Part shown: one piece after another, positions 37,596 to 46,303 of the stretch
How positions within the stretch are numbered: position 1 is the first letter of the stretch
How the letters are laid out: each line of letters begins with the position of its first letter
Origin: Nitrosomonas sp.
Lineage (GTDB): Bacteria > Pseudomonadota > Gammaproteobacteria > Burkholderiales > Nitrosomonadaceae
Assembly (NCBI GenBank): GCA_016703745.1
Contig: JADJBK010000006.1
Coordinates: 1,488,001-1,552,000 of the forward strand
Direction of reading: 5' to 3'
DNA length: 64,000 nt
Position numbers and translations under genes: made by a program
The notes under the pieces: generated by a model
Told to the model about the DNA's origin: nothing
Database searches by the model: none
The model's input: the letters and a program-made list of their open reading frames with translations, nothing else

Positions 37596-37642
37596 GCCGC
37601 CGCCCTGCTTACGCCAGAAACCCGCGTATGCAGGGCGGCGGC
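37596..37642 (-). terminator. GC-rich hairpin behind the porin gene
   Basis: A perfect 13-bp stem (GCCGCCGCCCTGC with GCAGGGCGGCGGC) with a 21-nt loop lies about 145 bp after the porin stop codon. A weak T-rich stretch (GGAGTTTTTATTCC) follows in the direction of the porin transcript. It is a possible terminator insulating the amo region. Confidence 0.5.
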
Positions 37643-37785
37643 AGCGCAAACCTTGCCTTCTGTCAAGTAATTTTTGCTCATTTTCTGAATATTTTTAACG
37701 TCTCGTATCGCTACTTTGCTTCTGCTTTAATGGTCGCATCTGGATGCTGAATGTCTAAACCCGAGCTTTACTTGAGTGATGCTGC

Positions 37786-39402
37786 TTATTTAAAGGCTCT
37801 GAGTGATACTTCAACGTAGAAAAAATTACTGTGGTCGTTATATTCTCCCAATGCGGCGAGTTGCCTGTTTTTCACAAAAGCCCCGTTCATCCAACGTGAA
37901 TATCCGACGGTGGTATCAACATGTGGTGTCAGTTTGTATCGGATGCGGGTATTAATCGACTGCCCCAGGAAGTCGCCGCTTTGTCCGGTCGGATCGCGGT
38001 TGAGGGTGTTTCGTGTGGCAACGTTAAAAAGATTATTGAAACGGTCGGTGTCGCTGGCCAGCCAAAACCAGCTGTATCCGCCGTCTATCGAAACATCTTT
38101 GTGTGGAGAGAACTCGAACACGATCTTGGGCGCCTTGACGTTTTCCATAATCAGATTGTCGTCAGGCGACCACGGACGCGCAAAGCCGAAGAACCGTTCA
38201 AAGCGATTGTTTACGTTGTCGTTCGGGTTGCGGTCACCGCTGACAAAGCCATAAAAGGCGCTTACCCGTGGTTTCCAGTCGTGCTTGAAGGTATAGCCAA
38301 GCTCGATCAGGTATGACCAGGCGGATTTTGTCTGGCCGTTGTCGCGACCAAACTGGTAGATCGCGCCCAGATCATAGTCAATATTGGTTTTTGGCAGTAC
38401 ACCGTAAGCGCGTATACCCGGTGAATGTATTTCCCGGCTGGCCTGTTGTCCGCCTCTGTCATCCTGCATCAGCGCCATGTAATACGGCTGTATCGTGATG
38501 ACATCGGACCATTTTCGCCAGTGACCCACCGCGCCATAAAACCACTGGCCTTTATTGCGGCCATCAAAGTCGTTTATATCGCGGATGACAGGCTGTAATC
38601 CCCAGGCATCCAGTTCCCAGTCGTTCGCCTCCCGCCCGAATGTGACCCGAAAACCTTCAAAATTGTTGGTGGTATTGCGCCATTGATTGTTGCCGAACAA
38701 ACGTCTGTCGACGGTCTCCCAAGCCATGCGCCCCCCGCGGATCCGGAGCGGACGGTCATTACCTAGATCGTCTTTCCCCAGCACATCCTTGAAATACAGC
38801 TCGCCATAAGTCTGAATCAGTTCAAATTTATTCCAGTCGCGATTATCTCTGGGGAAATTACTGTTATAAGCACGTGCGTCTTCAAATTCGACCGCAAAAC
38901 GGAAAGGATCGACAATATTTCTGATACCGATATAGGCACGGGTACGCAGCAGGAAATTATTATCAGTTATCAGTCTATTGCGCCGTATATCGCCATCGCG
39001 CAGCTCGTACCGCACCCGGTAGTCAAAACCGGCATCGAGCCAGTCAAGATGCTTGAATGCTTCGATATCTGTCTTGGCCAGATTGCGCACATAACGCGGT
39101 GGATCAGATTCCGGGTGGGTGGAATAGCTGCGCGCACGCTGGAAGTAACTGGACTTCTGCGGCGCTTCCGGTTGCGCGGGGGCGGATTGAACAGGTTGCG
39201 CTGCAGACTGATTTTTGGGTGATATTGCCCATTTATCCGCATCCTGGTCTGCTGCACCTGCTTGTGCGATGAGCACGACGGATTGCCGGGTTGACGGACT
39301 GTTGTTTGATAGCGTGTACTCATTCGCCAGTGCAGCGGCGGTGGGCAGCAGACTTGCTGTCGTAGCCAGCAAAAGCGAAATGATTCGCCGGACAGGTTTC
39401 AT
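37786..39402 (-). CDS. outer-membrane porin of the alginate-export (AlgE-like) type
   Basis: The 538-residue protein has a signal peptide (about residues 1-26, cleaved near ALANEYTL) and a Gln/Pro-rich linker. A long beta-barrel region then begins near FDYRVRYELRDGDIRR and ends with the outer-membrane signature NFFYVEVSLRAFK. The blocks FRFAVEFEDARAYNSNF, RIRGGRMAWETVDRRLFGNN and LGYTFKHDWKPRVSAFYGF match the alginate-export-domain family. No alginate genes are nearby, so the transported solute is unknown; such porins are common in nitrifiers. Confidence 0.82.
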   Translation of the reverse strand: MKPVRRIISLLLATTASLLPTAAALANEYTLSNNSPSTRQSVVLIAQAGAADQDADKWAISPKNQSAAQPVQSAPAQPEAPQKSSYFQRARSYSTHPESDPPRYVRNLAKTDIEAFKHLDWLDAGFDYRVRYELRDGDIRRNRLITDNNFLLRTRAYIGIRNIVDPFRFAVEFEDARAYNSNFPRDNRDWNKFELIQTYGELYFKDVLGKDDLGNDRPLRIRGGRMAWETVDRRLFGNNQWRNTTNNFEGFRVTFGREANDWELDAWGLQPVIRDINDFDGRNKGQWFYGAVGHWRKWSDVITIQPYYMALMQDDRGGQQASREIHSPGIRAYGVLPKTNIDYDLGAIYQFGRDNGQTKSAWSYLIELGYTFKHDWKPRVSAFYGFVSGDRNPNDNVNNRFERFFGFARPWSPDDNLIMENVKAPKIVFEFSPHKDVSIDGGYSWFWLASDTDRFNNLFNVATRNTLNRDPTGQSGDFLGQSINTRIRYKLTPHVDTTVGYSRWMNGAFVKNRQLAALGEYNDHSNFFYVEVSLRAFK

Positions 39403-39570
39403 AACTTTCTCCTGAATGTTCTTCCGGTGTTCCGGTCAGGCCATTGTTGCGTGTTAATTTTTATTCATATGAATCCTCATCCAACCCGTGAGCAAAGGAC
39501 AGATGGCGATATACAGAAAATCGCTTTAAGCAGGACGATTCATGTCAACTATTACACATACAATGTAATC

Positions 39571-39859
39571 ATGATAGGGCTTGAGCGGGATACAACAGAA
39601 GCTGCCAAGCAATGAGAAAAAATATGGTATTTCTTTCGAAGAAGCCGAGTCTGCCTTCCATGACGAATTTGCGGTGCAATTTTATGATAATGCACATTCG
39701 ATAGAAAAACACTGTTTTCTGATGCTCGGCTTTAGTTATGAATCCAAGATGCTTCTTGTCTACCACTGCGAACGGGAATCAGGCGAGACAATCAGGATAA
39801 TATCAGCCTGCAAAGCAACCAAATGCGAAAGCAAACACCACAAAGGTAACGCGCCATGA
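39571..39859 (+). pseudogene. brnT: BrnT-family toxin, frameshifted near the N-terminus
   Basis: BrnT toxins are small ribonucleases of type II toxin-antitoxin systems. The ATG at 39571 opens MIGLERDTTEAAKQ-stop. The expected BrnT continuation (NEKKYGISFEEAESAFHDEF ... IRIISACKATKCE) lies in another frame, reached by removing one C near 39611. The spacing D-x6-N before the K-K-x-G block then fits the family exactly. A TTG at 39581 could give a product with a wrong N-terminus. Either the toxin is dead or one base is wrong. The stop overlaps the antitoxin start (ATGA). Confidence 0.75.
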
Positions 39860-40065
39860 AAGCAGAATATGATCTTTCCCAAATGAAATCACGAAAAAAC
39901 CCTTACGCCTCGAAGCTGAAGAGATCAGTTACAATCTGGCTCGGTGAAGATGTGGTTGGGTATTTCAAAGAAATGACTGAGAACAGTGGTGTGCCATACC
40001 AAAGCCTCATTAATTTATATCTTCAGGATTGTGTACGCAAACACCGAACCATTGATGTTTCTTGA
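39856..40065 (+). CDS. brnA: BrnA-family antitoxin
   Basis: The 69-residue protein has the typical start KAEYDLSQMKSRKNPYASKL and a ribbon-helix-helix-like DNA-binding part (SVTIWLGEDVVGYFKEMTEN, GVPYQSLINLYLQDC). It overlaps the toxin gene by 4 nt, the usual BrnT-BrnA order. BrnA neutralises BrnT and represses the operon. Confidence 0.85.
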   Translation: MKAEYDLSQMKSRKNPYASKLKRSVTIWLGEDVVGYFKEMTENSGVPYQSLINLYLQDCVRKHRTIDVS

Positions 40066-40211
40066 CCATCAAATTCAACTGCGATTTCGAACCAATAACA
40101 AGTCCGTGGTGGTTTTGAAGGTTTGCTTTTATCGAGTTTGGCGACTCGCTCCTTAGCTTTGCGTTATATGCCCAACCCAACTCGAACCAATCCAGAAAAC
40201 CGGATCATCGG

Positions 40212-42611
40212 ATGACGAATAAAACAGACCTGTCAGAACGTGACATCTGCACCAAGTTCATCACGCCTGCGCTGGAGCAAGCCGGTTGGGACATGCAGAA
40301 GCAAGTCCGCGAGGAAGTCGGCTTCACCGATGGCCGTATCTATGTGAAGGGCAATCTCACCACCCGTGGCAAGCGCAAGCGGGCCGACTACATCCTTTAC
40401 TACAAACCTAATATCCCGGTCGCCATCATCGAGGCCAAGGATAACAAGCACTCGGTCATGGCAGGCATACAGCAAGGGTTGAATTACGCCACCATTCTAG
40501 ATATCCCCTCGGTGTTCAGTAGCAATGGCGATGGCTTTTTTGAACACGACCGCACCGCCGCCAGCGGCAGTGTCGAGCGCGAACTCCCGCTGCACGACTT
40601 CCCGACACCCGAACAACTGTGGGAGCGTTACAAACGCTACAAAGGTATCGCCACGCCGGAAGCCGAGCGCATCAGCGCCCAGGATTATTTTTTCGACGGC
40701 ACCAGTCGCAGCCCGCGCTATTACCAGCAAATCGCCATCAACCGCACGGTAGAGGCCATTGCCAAAGGTCAGCAGCGCATTCTGCTGACTATGGCCACGG
40801 GCACCGGTAAAACCTATACCGCCTTTCAGATCATCCATCGCCTATGGAAAGCCGGGGCCAAAAAACGCATCCTGTTTCTGGCCGACCGAAACACCCTGAT
40901 CGACCAGACCCGGCGCGGTGACTTCCGTCATTTCAAAGACAAAATGACGGTTATCAAGCACAAGAAGATCGACAAATCCTACGAAATATATCTGGCGCTT
41001 TATCAAGGGCTGACCAACTATGATGAAGACAAGGACGCTTACCGCGAATTCAGCACCGATTTTTTCGATCTGATCGTTATCGACGAGTGCCACCGTGGCA
41101 GCGCCTCGGAAGACAGCGCATGGCGCGAAATCCTGGATTACTTCAAAACCGCAACCCATATCGGCCTTACCGCGACGCCCAGGGAAACCGAAACCGTTTC
41201 CAGCACTGAATACTTCGGCGACCCCATTTACACTTACTCGCTCAAACAGGGCATTCAGGACGGCTTTCTTGCGCCCTATAAGGTGGTGCGCGTTGGCTTG
41301 AATGTTGATCTGGAAGGCTGGCGACCGGAGGCAGGCAAAACTGATAAAAGTGGTCAGTTGGTGGATGATCGTATCTACAACCGCAAGGATTATGACAAGA
41401 ATCTGGTCATCGACGAGCGTACAGAAGCGGTAGCCAACAAAATCACCGAATACCTGAAAAAGACCAACCGCTTTGATAAGGCGATTGTGTTCTGCGTGGA
41501 TATCGACCATGCCCAGCGCATGCGTGCAGCATTAGCCAATACCAACAGCGACCTCATGGCGCAGAATCCCAAGTATGTTATGCAGATCACCGGTGATAAC
41601 GATGAAGGCAAGCGCGAGCTGGACAACTTCATCAATCCCGAAGAACGCTACCCGGTGATTGCCACCACCTCCAAACTGATGACCACTGGCGTGGATGCCC
41701 AAACCTGCAAACTCATCGTGCTGGACAGCAACATTGGCTCAATGACCGAGTTCAAACAGATCATCGGGCGTGGCACCCGTATTAACGAAGAGTTCGGCAA
41801 AACCTTCTTCACCATTCTGGATTTCCGCAATGTCACTGACCTCTTTGCTGATCCTGATTTTGATGGCGACCCGGTGCGCGTCAAAGAACTGGTGCAGGAC
41901 GACGAATTCGACACCCCAGAAGAAGAGCTGAGCAAAGATGAAATCCTGACCGGCGACGAGGGCGAAGCGATCATCTTTGAACTGCCCGTCGAAACGCCTT
42001 ATCTCATACCTGATATCATCGATGGCGGGGATATCATCAGTGGGCCGAAACCCAAATATTACGTTAATGGTGTCAATGTCGCTGTGCTCAACGAGCGCAT
42101 TCAATACATGGATGGCAACGGCAAGCTGATTACCGGTAGTCTGAAAGACTACACCCGGCAAAAAGTGCGCGAGCAATATCAAACACTGGATGCCTTTCTC
42201 AACAAATGGAACGGCGCCGACAAAAAACAGGCCGTTATTGACGAGCTGACCGAGCAGGGTATCGTACTGGAAAACCTGAAAGAGGCCATCAGCAAAGAGA
42301 TGGACATTTTCGACATGATCTGTCACACCGCTTTCGACCAGCCCCCGCTGACTCGTTCCGAACGAGTCAAACAGGTGAAAAAGCGCGATGTATTCACCCG
42401 TTATGGTGATCAGGCACACAAAGTGCTCGAAGCCCTGCTGGACAAATACGCAGACGAAGGCATCGAGAACATCGAAGACATCAAGGTGCTCAAGGTCAAT
42501 CCCTTCGACCAGTTCGGCACCCCGACTGAAATCATCAAATTATTCGGCGGCAAGCCACAATACTTGCAAGCCTTAACCCAACTGGAACACGCGCTGTATC
42601 AAGCGGTCTGA
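40212..42611 (+). CDS. hsdR: type I restriction enzyme, R (motor/nuclease) subunit
   Basis: The 799-residue protein has an N-terminal nuclease domain (HDVxx-type region with RADYILYYKPNIPVAIIEAK), followed by SF2 translocase motifs: Walker A TMATGTGKT, VIDECHRG (DExH), GLTATPRETE, VIATTSKLMTTGVDAQTC and QIIGRGTRI. The C-terminus resembles the EcoEI/EcoAI R-subunit tail. The length fits that class. It translocates and cuts unmodified DNA as part of the HsdR2M2S complex. It is first in the hsd operon. Confidence 0.95.
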   Translation: MTNKTDLSERDICTKFITPALEQAGWDMQKQVREEVGFTDGRIYVKGNLTTRGKRKRADYILYYKPNIPVAIIEAKDNKHSVMAGIQQGLNYATILDIPSVFSSNGDGFFEHDRTAASGSVERELPLHDFPTPEQLWERYKRYKGIATPEAERISAQDYFFDGTSRSPRYYQQIAINRTVEAIAKGQQRILLTMATGTGKTYTAFQIIHRLWKAGAKKRILFLADRNTLIDQTRRGDFRHFKDKMTVIKHKKIDKSYEIYLALYQGLTNYDEDKDAYREFSTDFFDLIVIDECHRGSASEDSAWREILDYFKTATHIGLTATPRETETVSSTEYFGDPIYTYSLKQGIQDGFLAPYKVVRVGLNVDLEGWRPEAGKTDKSGQLVDDRIYNRKDYDKNLVIDERTEAVANKITEYLKKTNRFDKAIVFCVDIDHAQRMRAALANTNSDLMAQNPKYVMQITGDNDEGKRELDNFINPEERYPVIATTSKLMTTGVDAQTCKLIVLDSNIGSMTEFKQIIGRGTRINEEFGKTFFTILDFRNVTDLFADPDFDGDPVRVKELVQDDEFDTPEEELSKDEILTGDEGEAIIFELPVETPYLIPDIIDGGDIISGPKPKYYVNGVNVAVLNERIQYMDGNGKLITGSLKDYTRQKVREQYQTLDAFLNKWNGADKKQAVIDELTEQGIVLENLKEAISKEMDIFDMICHTAFDQPPLTRSERVKQVKKRDVFTRYGDQAHKVLEALLDKYADEGIENIEDIKVLKVNPFDQFGTPTEIIKLFGGKPQYLQALTQLEHALYQAV

Positions 42612-42626
42612 ACAGGAGAAAGCAAA

Positions 42627-42839
42627 ATGATAGAAATACACCTCGATACAATGACCATTGCCGAAAAACTCACGGTTATGGAGGCACTGTGGGACGATCT
42701 ATGCGCCCATAGCCAAATCGCATCCCCGGCTTGGCATCAAGAAGCCCTCAATCACCGCCATCAACTGCGCCAAAGTGAAGGACAGCAACCGATGGCGTGG
42801 AGCGAAGCCAAAATGGCGATACGCGAGCGGATTAAGTGA
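42627..42839 (+). CDS. addiction-module antitoxin (TIGR02574/ParD-like) inside hsd operon
   Basis: The 70-residue protein reads MTIAEKLTVMEALWDDL and PAWHQEALNHRHQLRQSEG, ending WSEAKMAIRERI, the pattern of the addiction-module component family that pairs with RelE/ParE toxins. It sits 15 bp after hsdR. The toxin partner directly downstream is truncated to its C-terminus, so this antitoxin is probably orphaned. Confidence 0.85.
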   Translation: MIEIHLDTMTIAEKLTVMEALWDDLCAHSQIASPAWHQEALNHRHQLRQSEGQQPMAWSEAKMAIRERIK

Positions 42840-42941
42840 CTATCAAAATATTACACCATTGAAGGAGACGATATCGTAATCTACGCCATACTCGATTGCC
42901 GCCAAAATCCCGCCTGGATTGTCGGGAGGCTGGAGCAATGA
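42840..42941 (+). pseudogene. RelE/ParE-type toxin remnant, C-terminal 33 residues
   Basis: The frame following the antitoxin reads YYTIEGDDIVIYAILDCRQN and then PAWIVGRLEQ-stop, which matches the last beta strands of RelE/ParE-family toxins of this pair. No start codon or N-terminal ~65 residues remain. Its TGA stop overlaps the hsdM start codon (ATGA). Confidence 0.75.
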
Positions 42942-44362
42942 GCAATATCAGCGGCATCGTAAAATCCGCCCGCAACATTATGCGCCAGGACACCGGCACC
43001 GGCAGCGATGAGCTGCGCATCCTGCAACTGGGCTGGATGCTGTTTCTGAAAATCTTCAGCGACAAGGACAAAGAGCTGGAGCTGATGGACGACAACTACA
43101 CCTCACCCATCCCGCCGGAGTTGCACTGGGATGAATGGGCCGGTGACGACGAAGGCATGACCGGCGACGAGTTGTTGCAGTTTGTGGATCGCAAGCTGTT
43201 CCCCACTCTGTCGGAAATAGATCTTTCCACCGCCAAGCGCCGCGCGGTGCTGGTGCATGAAGTCTTTGCCAACAACTATAACTACATGAAGTCGGGCATT
43301 CATCTGCGCCAGGTAATTAACAAGCTCAACGAGATTGACTTCAATAACAGCAAAGATCTGCACCTGTTCGGCCAGATTTACGAAACTTTCCTGAGCGAAC
43401 TGCAAAGCGCTGGCACCCTGGGCGAGTTCTACACGCCCCGTGCCATCACCGATCTAATGACCCAGATGGTCAACCCTGTGCAGGGCGAAACCGTACTCGA
43501 CCCCGCCTGCGGCACCGGTGGCTTTCTCACCGCCGTCATCGAGCACCTGAAAGCCAGCGCCAGCACGGTCGCCGAGCGCGAAGCGATTGCCCAGAATGTG
43601 CAAGGCTGGGAATATAAGCCTCTGCCTTACATGCTCGCCAATACCAACCTCATCCTGCACGACATCATCACGCCCAATATCCGCTTTGGTGATTCTCTGG
43701 AGCGCCCACTCACCGAATACACTCGCAAAGATAGAGTCAATGTCATTCTGGCTAATCCGCCCTTCGGTGGCGTGGTGTCCAACAATAATGAAAACAATTT
43801 TCCTCAGACCTACCGCACCAAAGAGTCTGCCGATTTATTTCTGATACTGATGATTCACCTACTCAAGGAGGGTGGCAGAGCAGCGATTGTGCTGCCAGAT
43901 GGCTCGCTCACCGGTGATGGCGTCAAACAGCGTATCCGCCTGAAACTGCTTGAAGACTGCAATCTGCATACCATCGTGCGCCTGCCCAATTCAGTGTTCC
44001 AGCCCTATGCCTCAGTGGCTACCAACTTGTTGTTCTTCACCAAAGGTGAACCGACGCAAAACATCTGGTACTACGAGCACAAACTGCCCGATGACTACAA
44101 AGCCTATTCCAAAACCAAATCCATCCAGTTAGCCGAATTCGACAGCCTGAAAGACTGGTGGAATAACCGCGAAGAAAGTGAACAAGCCTGGCAAGTGGAT
44201 ATCGACACCATTAAGGCCAGAGGCTACAACCTCGACATCAAAAATCCGCACCGTGCTGAAGAGGAAAAGCAGCACAGCAGCGCCGAATTATTGGACTTGC
44301 TGCACCAGTCGTTTGCCAAAGGCGATCAGTTACTGGATCAACTGCGAAAGGAGTTGATGTAG
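42938..44362 (+). CDS. hsdM: type I restriction enzyme, M (methyltransferase) subunit
   Basis: The protein has 474 residues from the ATG at 42938. The open frame extends 14 codons upstream, but that stretch overlaps the toxin remnant. It has an N-terminal HsdM domain (DELRILQLGWMLFLKIFSD), the SAM-binding motif DPACGTGGFLTAVIEHL and the catalytic NPPFGG, an N6-adenine signature. HsdM modifies adenine in the HsdS-chosen site. It overlaps hsdS as TAGTG. Confidence 0.95.
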   Translation: MSNISGIVKSARNIMRQDTGTGSDELRILQLGWMLFLKIFSDKDKELELMDDNYTSPIPPELHWDEWAGDDEGMTGDELLQFVDRKLFPTLSEIDLSTAKRRAVLVHEVFANNYNYMKSGIHLRQVINKLNEIDFNNSKDLHLFGQIYETFLSELQSAGTLGEFYTPRAITDLMTQMVNPVQGETVLDPACGTGGFLTAVIEHLKASASTVAEREAIAQNVQGWEYKPLPYMLANTNLILHDIITPNIRFGDSLERPLTEYTRKDRVNVILANPPFGGVVSNNNENNFPQTYRTKESADLFLILMIHLLKEGGRAAIVLPDGSLTGDGVKQRIRLKLLEDCNLHTIVRLPNSVFQPYASVATNLLFFTKGEPTQNIWYYEHKLPDDYKAYSKTKSIQLAEFDSLKDWWNNREESEQAWQVDIDTIKARGYNLDIKNPHRAEEEKQHSSAELLDLLHQSFAKGDQLLDQLRKELM

Positions 44363-45741
44363 TGGCGAACTGGAAAATGGCTAAAATCGGCGATTTCATG
44401 TTCGAGCGACAAGGTCGCTACAAACCCAATACGTCGAAAATTTCCGGCTTGTGCCGAATCGACAAAATCGATTTCTCCGGCAATTTCCATATTGCCAACA
44501 AACCCAGCAAAACCGACATGATACTGATCAAGCGGGGTGATCTGGTGATATCAGGTATTAATGTCGCCAAGGGTGCACTGGGTGTTTATGATGGTGACGA
44601 AGATGTGACGGCGACCATCCACTATTCATCTTACACTTTCGATGAAGACAAAATCAGCGTCGAGTATTTCAAGCGTTTTTTAAAATCACCGCTATTTATT
44701 CAACTTCTCAAGGAGCAGGTAAAAGGTGGCATCAAAACTGAGATAAAACCAAAGCACCTATTGCCACTGGAAATCCCTTTGCCGAGCAAAGTGGAGCAGC
44801 TTTCTATTCTCAACCGTTTTCAGAGAATAGAAAAAGAAGATATTGAGCTGAAATTCGAGCTTACCCACCAAAAAACCCTACTCAAAAAACTGCGCCAGCA
44901 GATTTTGCAGGAAGCCATCGAAGGCAAGCTCACCGCCGACTGGCGCGCCCAGAGCCCCGATGTCGAACCCGCCAGCGAATTGCTGAAACGCATCGACGCT
45001 GAAAAAGCACAACTGGTTAAAGACAAAAAAATCAAAGTGCAAAAATCGCTGCCGCCGATTGGCGAAGATGAAAAGCCCTTTGAACTGCCTGAGGAGTGGG
45101 AGTGGTGTCGATTGGATCATGTAATTTATGAAAGCCCAAGAAATGGCTATTCACCAAAGACCGTTGACTACCCAACAGGCACGAAAACATTAAAATTAGG
45201 TGCAACAACCACTGGGAAATTTATCGATACAGAAATCAAGTATATTGATGAAGAAATACTGAAGGACTCATTTCTGTGGCTAAACGATAGAGAAATTCTC
45301 ATCCAGCGCGGGAATTCCATGGATTTTGTTGGTATTTCTGCTATTTACAAAGGCGGAGAGCATCGATTCATATATCCTGATCTGATGATGAAGCTAAAGC
45401 CCGTAGATTTTATTTCCGAAGTATATCTGCACCATGTTCTAATGAGTCCATTCTGTAGAGAGTATTTCAGAAATAATGCTACCGGTGCACAAAAAAGTAT
45501 GCCGAAAATAAATCAAGGCATTGTCTCGAGCACCCTGATTCCATTGTGTAGTCAATCCGAACAAAAAGCCATCGTCGCCAAAGTCGAAAAAGCGCTCACC
45601 CTCTGCGACCAATTAGAAATCCAAATCAACCAAAACCAAAGTCATGCCGAACAACTGATGCAGGCGGTGTTGAAAGAAGCCTTCAGTAATAACATTGTCA
45701 GCACGGTAGCAGCCAGTCAGTCGGAGGCCATCAGTGCTTAA
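44362..45741 (+). CDS. hsdS: type I restriction enzyme, S (specificity) subunit
   Basis: The protein has 459 residues from a GTG start overlapping the hsdM stop. It has two target-recognition domains of Methylase_S type: the first from GDFMFERQGRYKPN to PLPSKVEQLSILNRF, the second from CRLDHVIYESPRNGYSPKT to PLCSQSEQKAIVAKVEKAL. Each is followed by a helical spacer (HQKTLLKKLRQQILQEAIEG; NQNQSHAEQLMQAVLKEAF). The first TRD region is shorter than average. It sets the DNA sequence recognised. Confidence 0.93.
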   Translation: MANWKMAKIGDFMFERQGRYKPNTSKISGLCRIDKIDFSGNFHIANKPSKTDMILIKRGDLVISGINVAKGALGVYDGDEDVTATIHYSSYTFDEDKISVEYFKRFLKSPLFIQLLKEQVKGGIKTEIKPKHLLPLEIPLPSKVEQLSILNRFQRIEKEDIELKFELTHQKTLLKKLRQQILQEAIEGKLTADWRAQSPDVEPASELLKRIDAEKAQLVKDKKIKVQKSLPPIGEDEKPFELPEEWEWCRLDHVIYESPRNGYSPKTVDYPTGTKTLKLGATTTGKFIDTEIKYIDEEILKDSFLWLNDREILIQRGNSMDFVGISAIYKGGEHRFIYPDLMMKLKPVDFISEVYLHHVLMSPFCREYFRNNATGAQKSMPKINQGIVSSTLIPLCSQSEQKAIVAKVEKALTLCDQLEIQINQNQSHAEQLMQAVLKEAFSNNIVSTVAASQSEAISA

Positions 45742-46303
45742 CAAGGCCGCCAAACTGGCGCTAGTCTCTACCTCGCTAGCGCCCATTTTTCTGACGCTGT
45801 GGTTCGTCGAAATCAGCACTGCGTGGGAAGCGAAATTGCCTTGGCAACACAACCTCGCCGTCCACTGGCAGGCTGGTAGTGCCTATCTACTCGCCGCACT
45901 GATGTTAAGCGGCCTTTGCTTCGGGCTGGTGTGGCTGTCAGCCTCGCGTCATGGGCTGGAACGCCTACCGGTGAAAATCAAAGCAGTAAAAACGGTGGAC
46001 AAGGAGATCGTCGGTTTTTTGCTGGTCTACCTGCTGCCGCTGATCAACCAGAGCCAAAGCACCATCAGCCTGCCGGTGTTGGTATTCGTCGCGGTGATAT
46101 TCTTCTTTATCGTCTACAACTCGCACGCCTACCACTTCAACCCCTTGCTCGGATTCTTCGGTTATCACTTTTTTGAAGTGACTATCGAGGGTGACATCAC
46201 CTATGTGCTGATCACCCGCCAGAATATTACCGACTGCAAGAATGTGTCGCAGGTGGTGCAATTGACTGAATACATGATCCTGGATGCCAACCATGCTAAA
46301 TAA
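45734..46303 (+). CDS. kwaA: Kiwa anti-phage system membrane protein KwaA
   Basis: The protein has 189 residues from a GTG at 45734, behind CGGAGG and overlapping hsdS by 8 nt. It has four hydrophobic segments (LALVSTSLAPIFLTLWFVEI, AYLLAALMLSGLCFGLVWL, IVGFLLVYLLPLI and LPVLVFVAVIFFFIVY), followed by a short cytoplasmic end (GYHFFEVTIEGDITYVLITR). This is the architecture of KwaA, the membrane sensor of Kiwa. The following gene has the DUF4868 domain of KwaB, which supports the call. Confidence 0.85.
   Translation: MLNKAAKLALVSTSLAPIFLTLWFVEISTAWEAKLPWQHNLAVHWQAGSAYLLAALMLSGLCFGLVWLSASRHGLERLPVKIKAVKTVDKEIVGFLLVYLLPLINQSQSTISLPVLVFVAVIFFFIVYNSHAYHFNPLLGFFGYHFFEVTIEGDITYVLITRQNITDCKNVSQVVQLTEYMILDANHAK

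Larger units (their letters stand above)
36774..37785. other. 1-kb gene-free amo upstream region
   Basis: No convincing gene is present; open frames here lack a homologue-like composition or ribosome site. The region holds the amoC promoter (36949-36977), a 17-bp near-palindrome just upstream of it, a short palindrome CTGATTGT-TC-ACAATCAG at 37234-37251 next to a T-run, and a long GC-rich hairpin at 37596-37642 behind the porin gene. Confidence 0.7.

Noticed and set aside
42896..42937. Upstream start for hsdM
   Set aside because: The extra 14 codons overlap the toxin remnant out of frame and lack a ribosome site; the ATG at 42938 fits the family start better.
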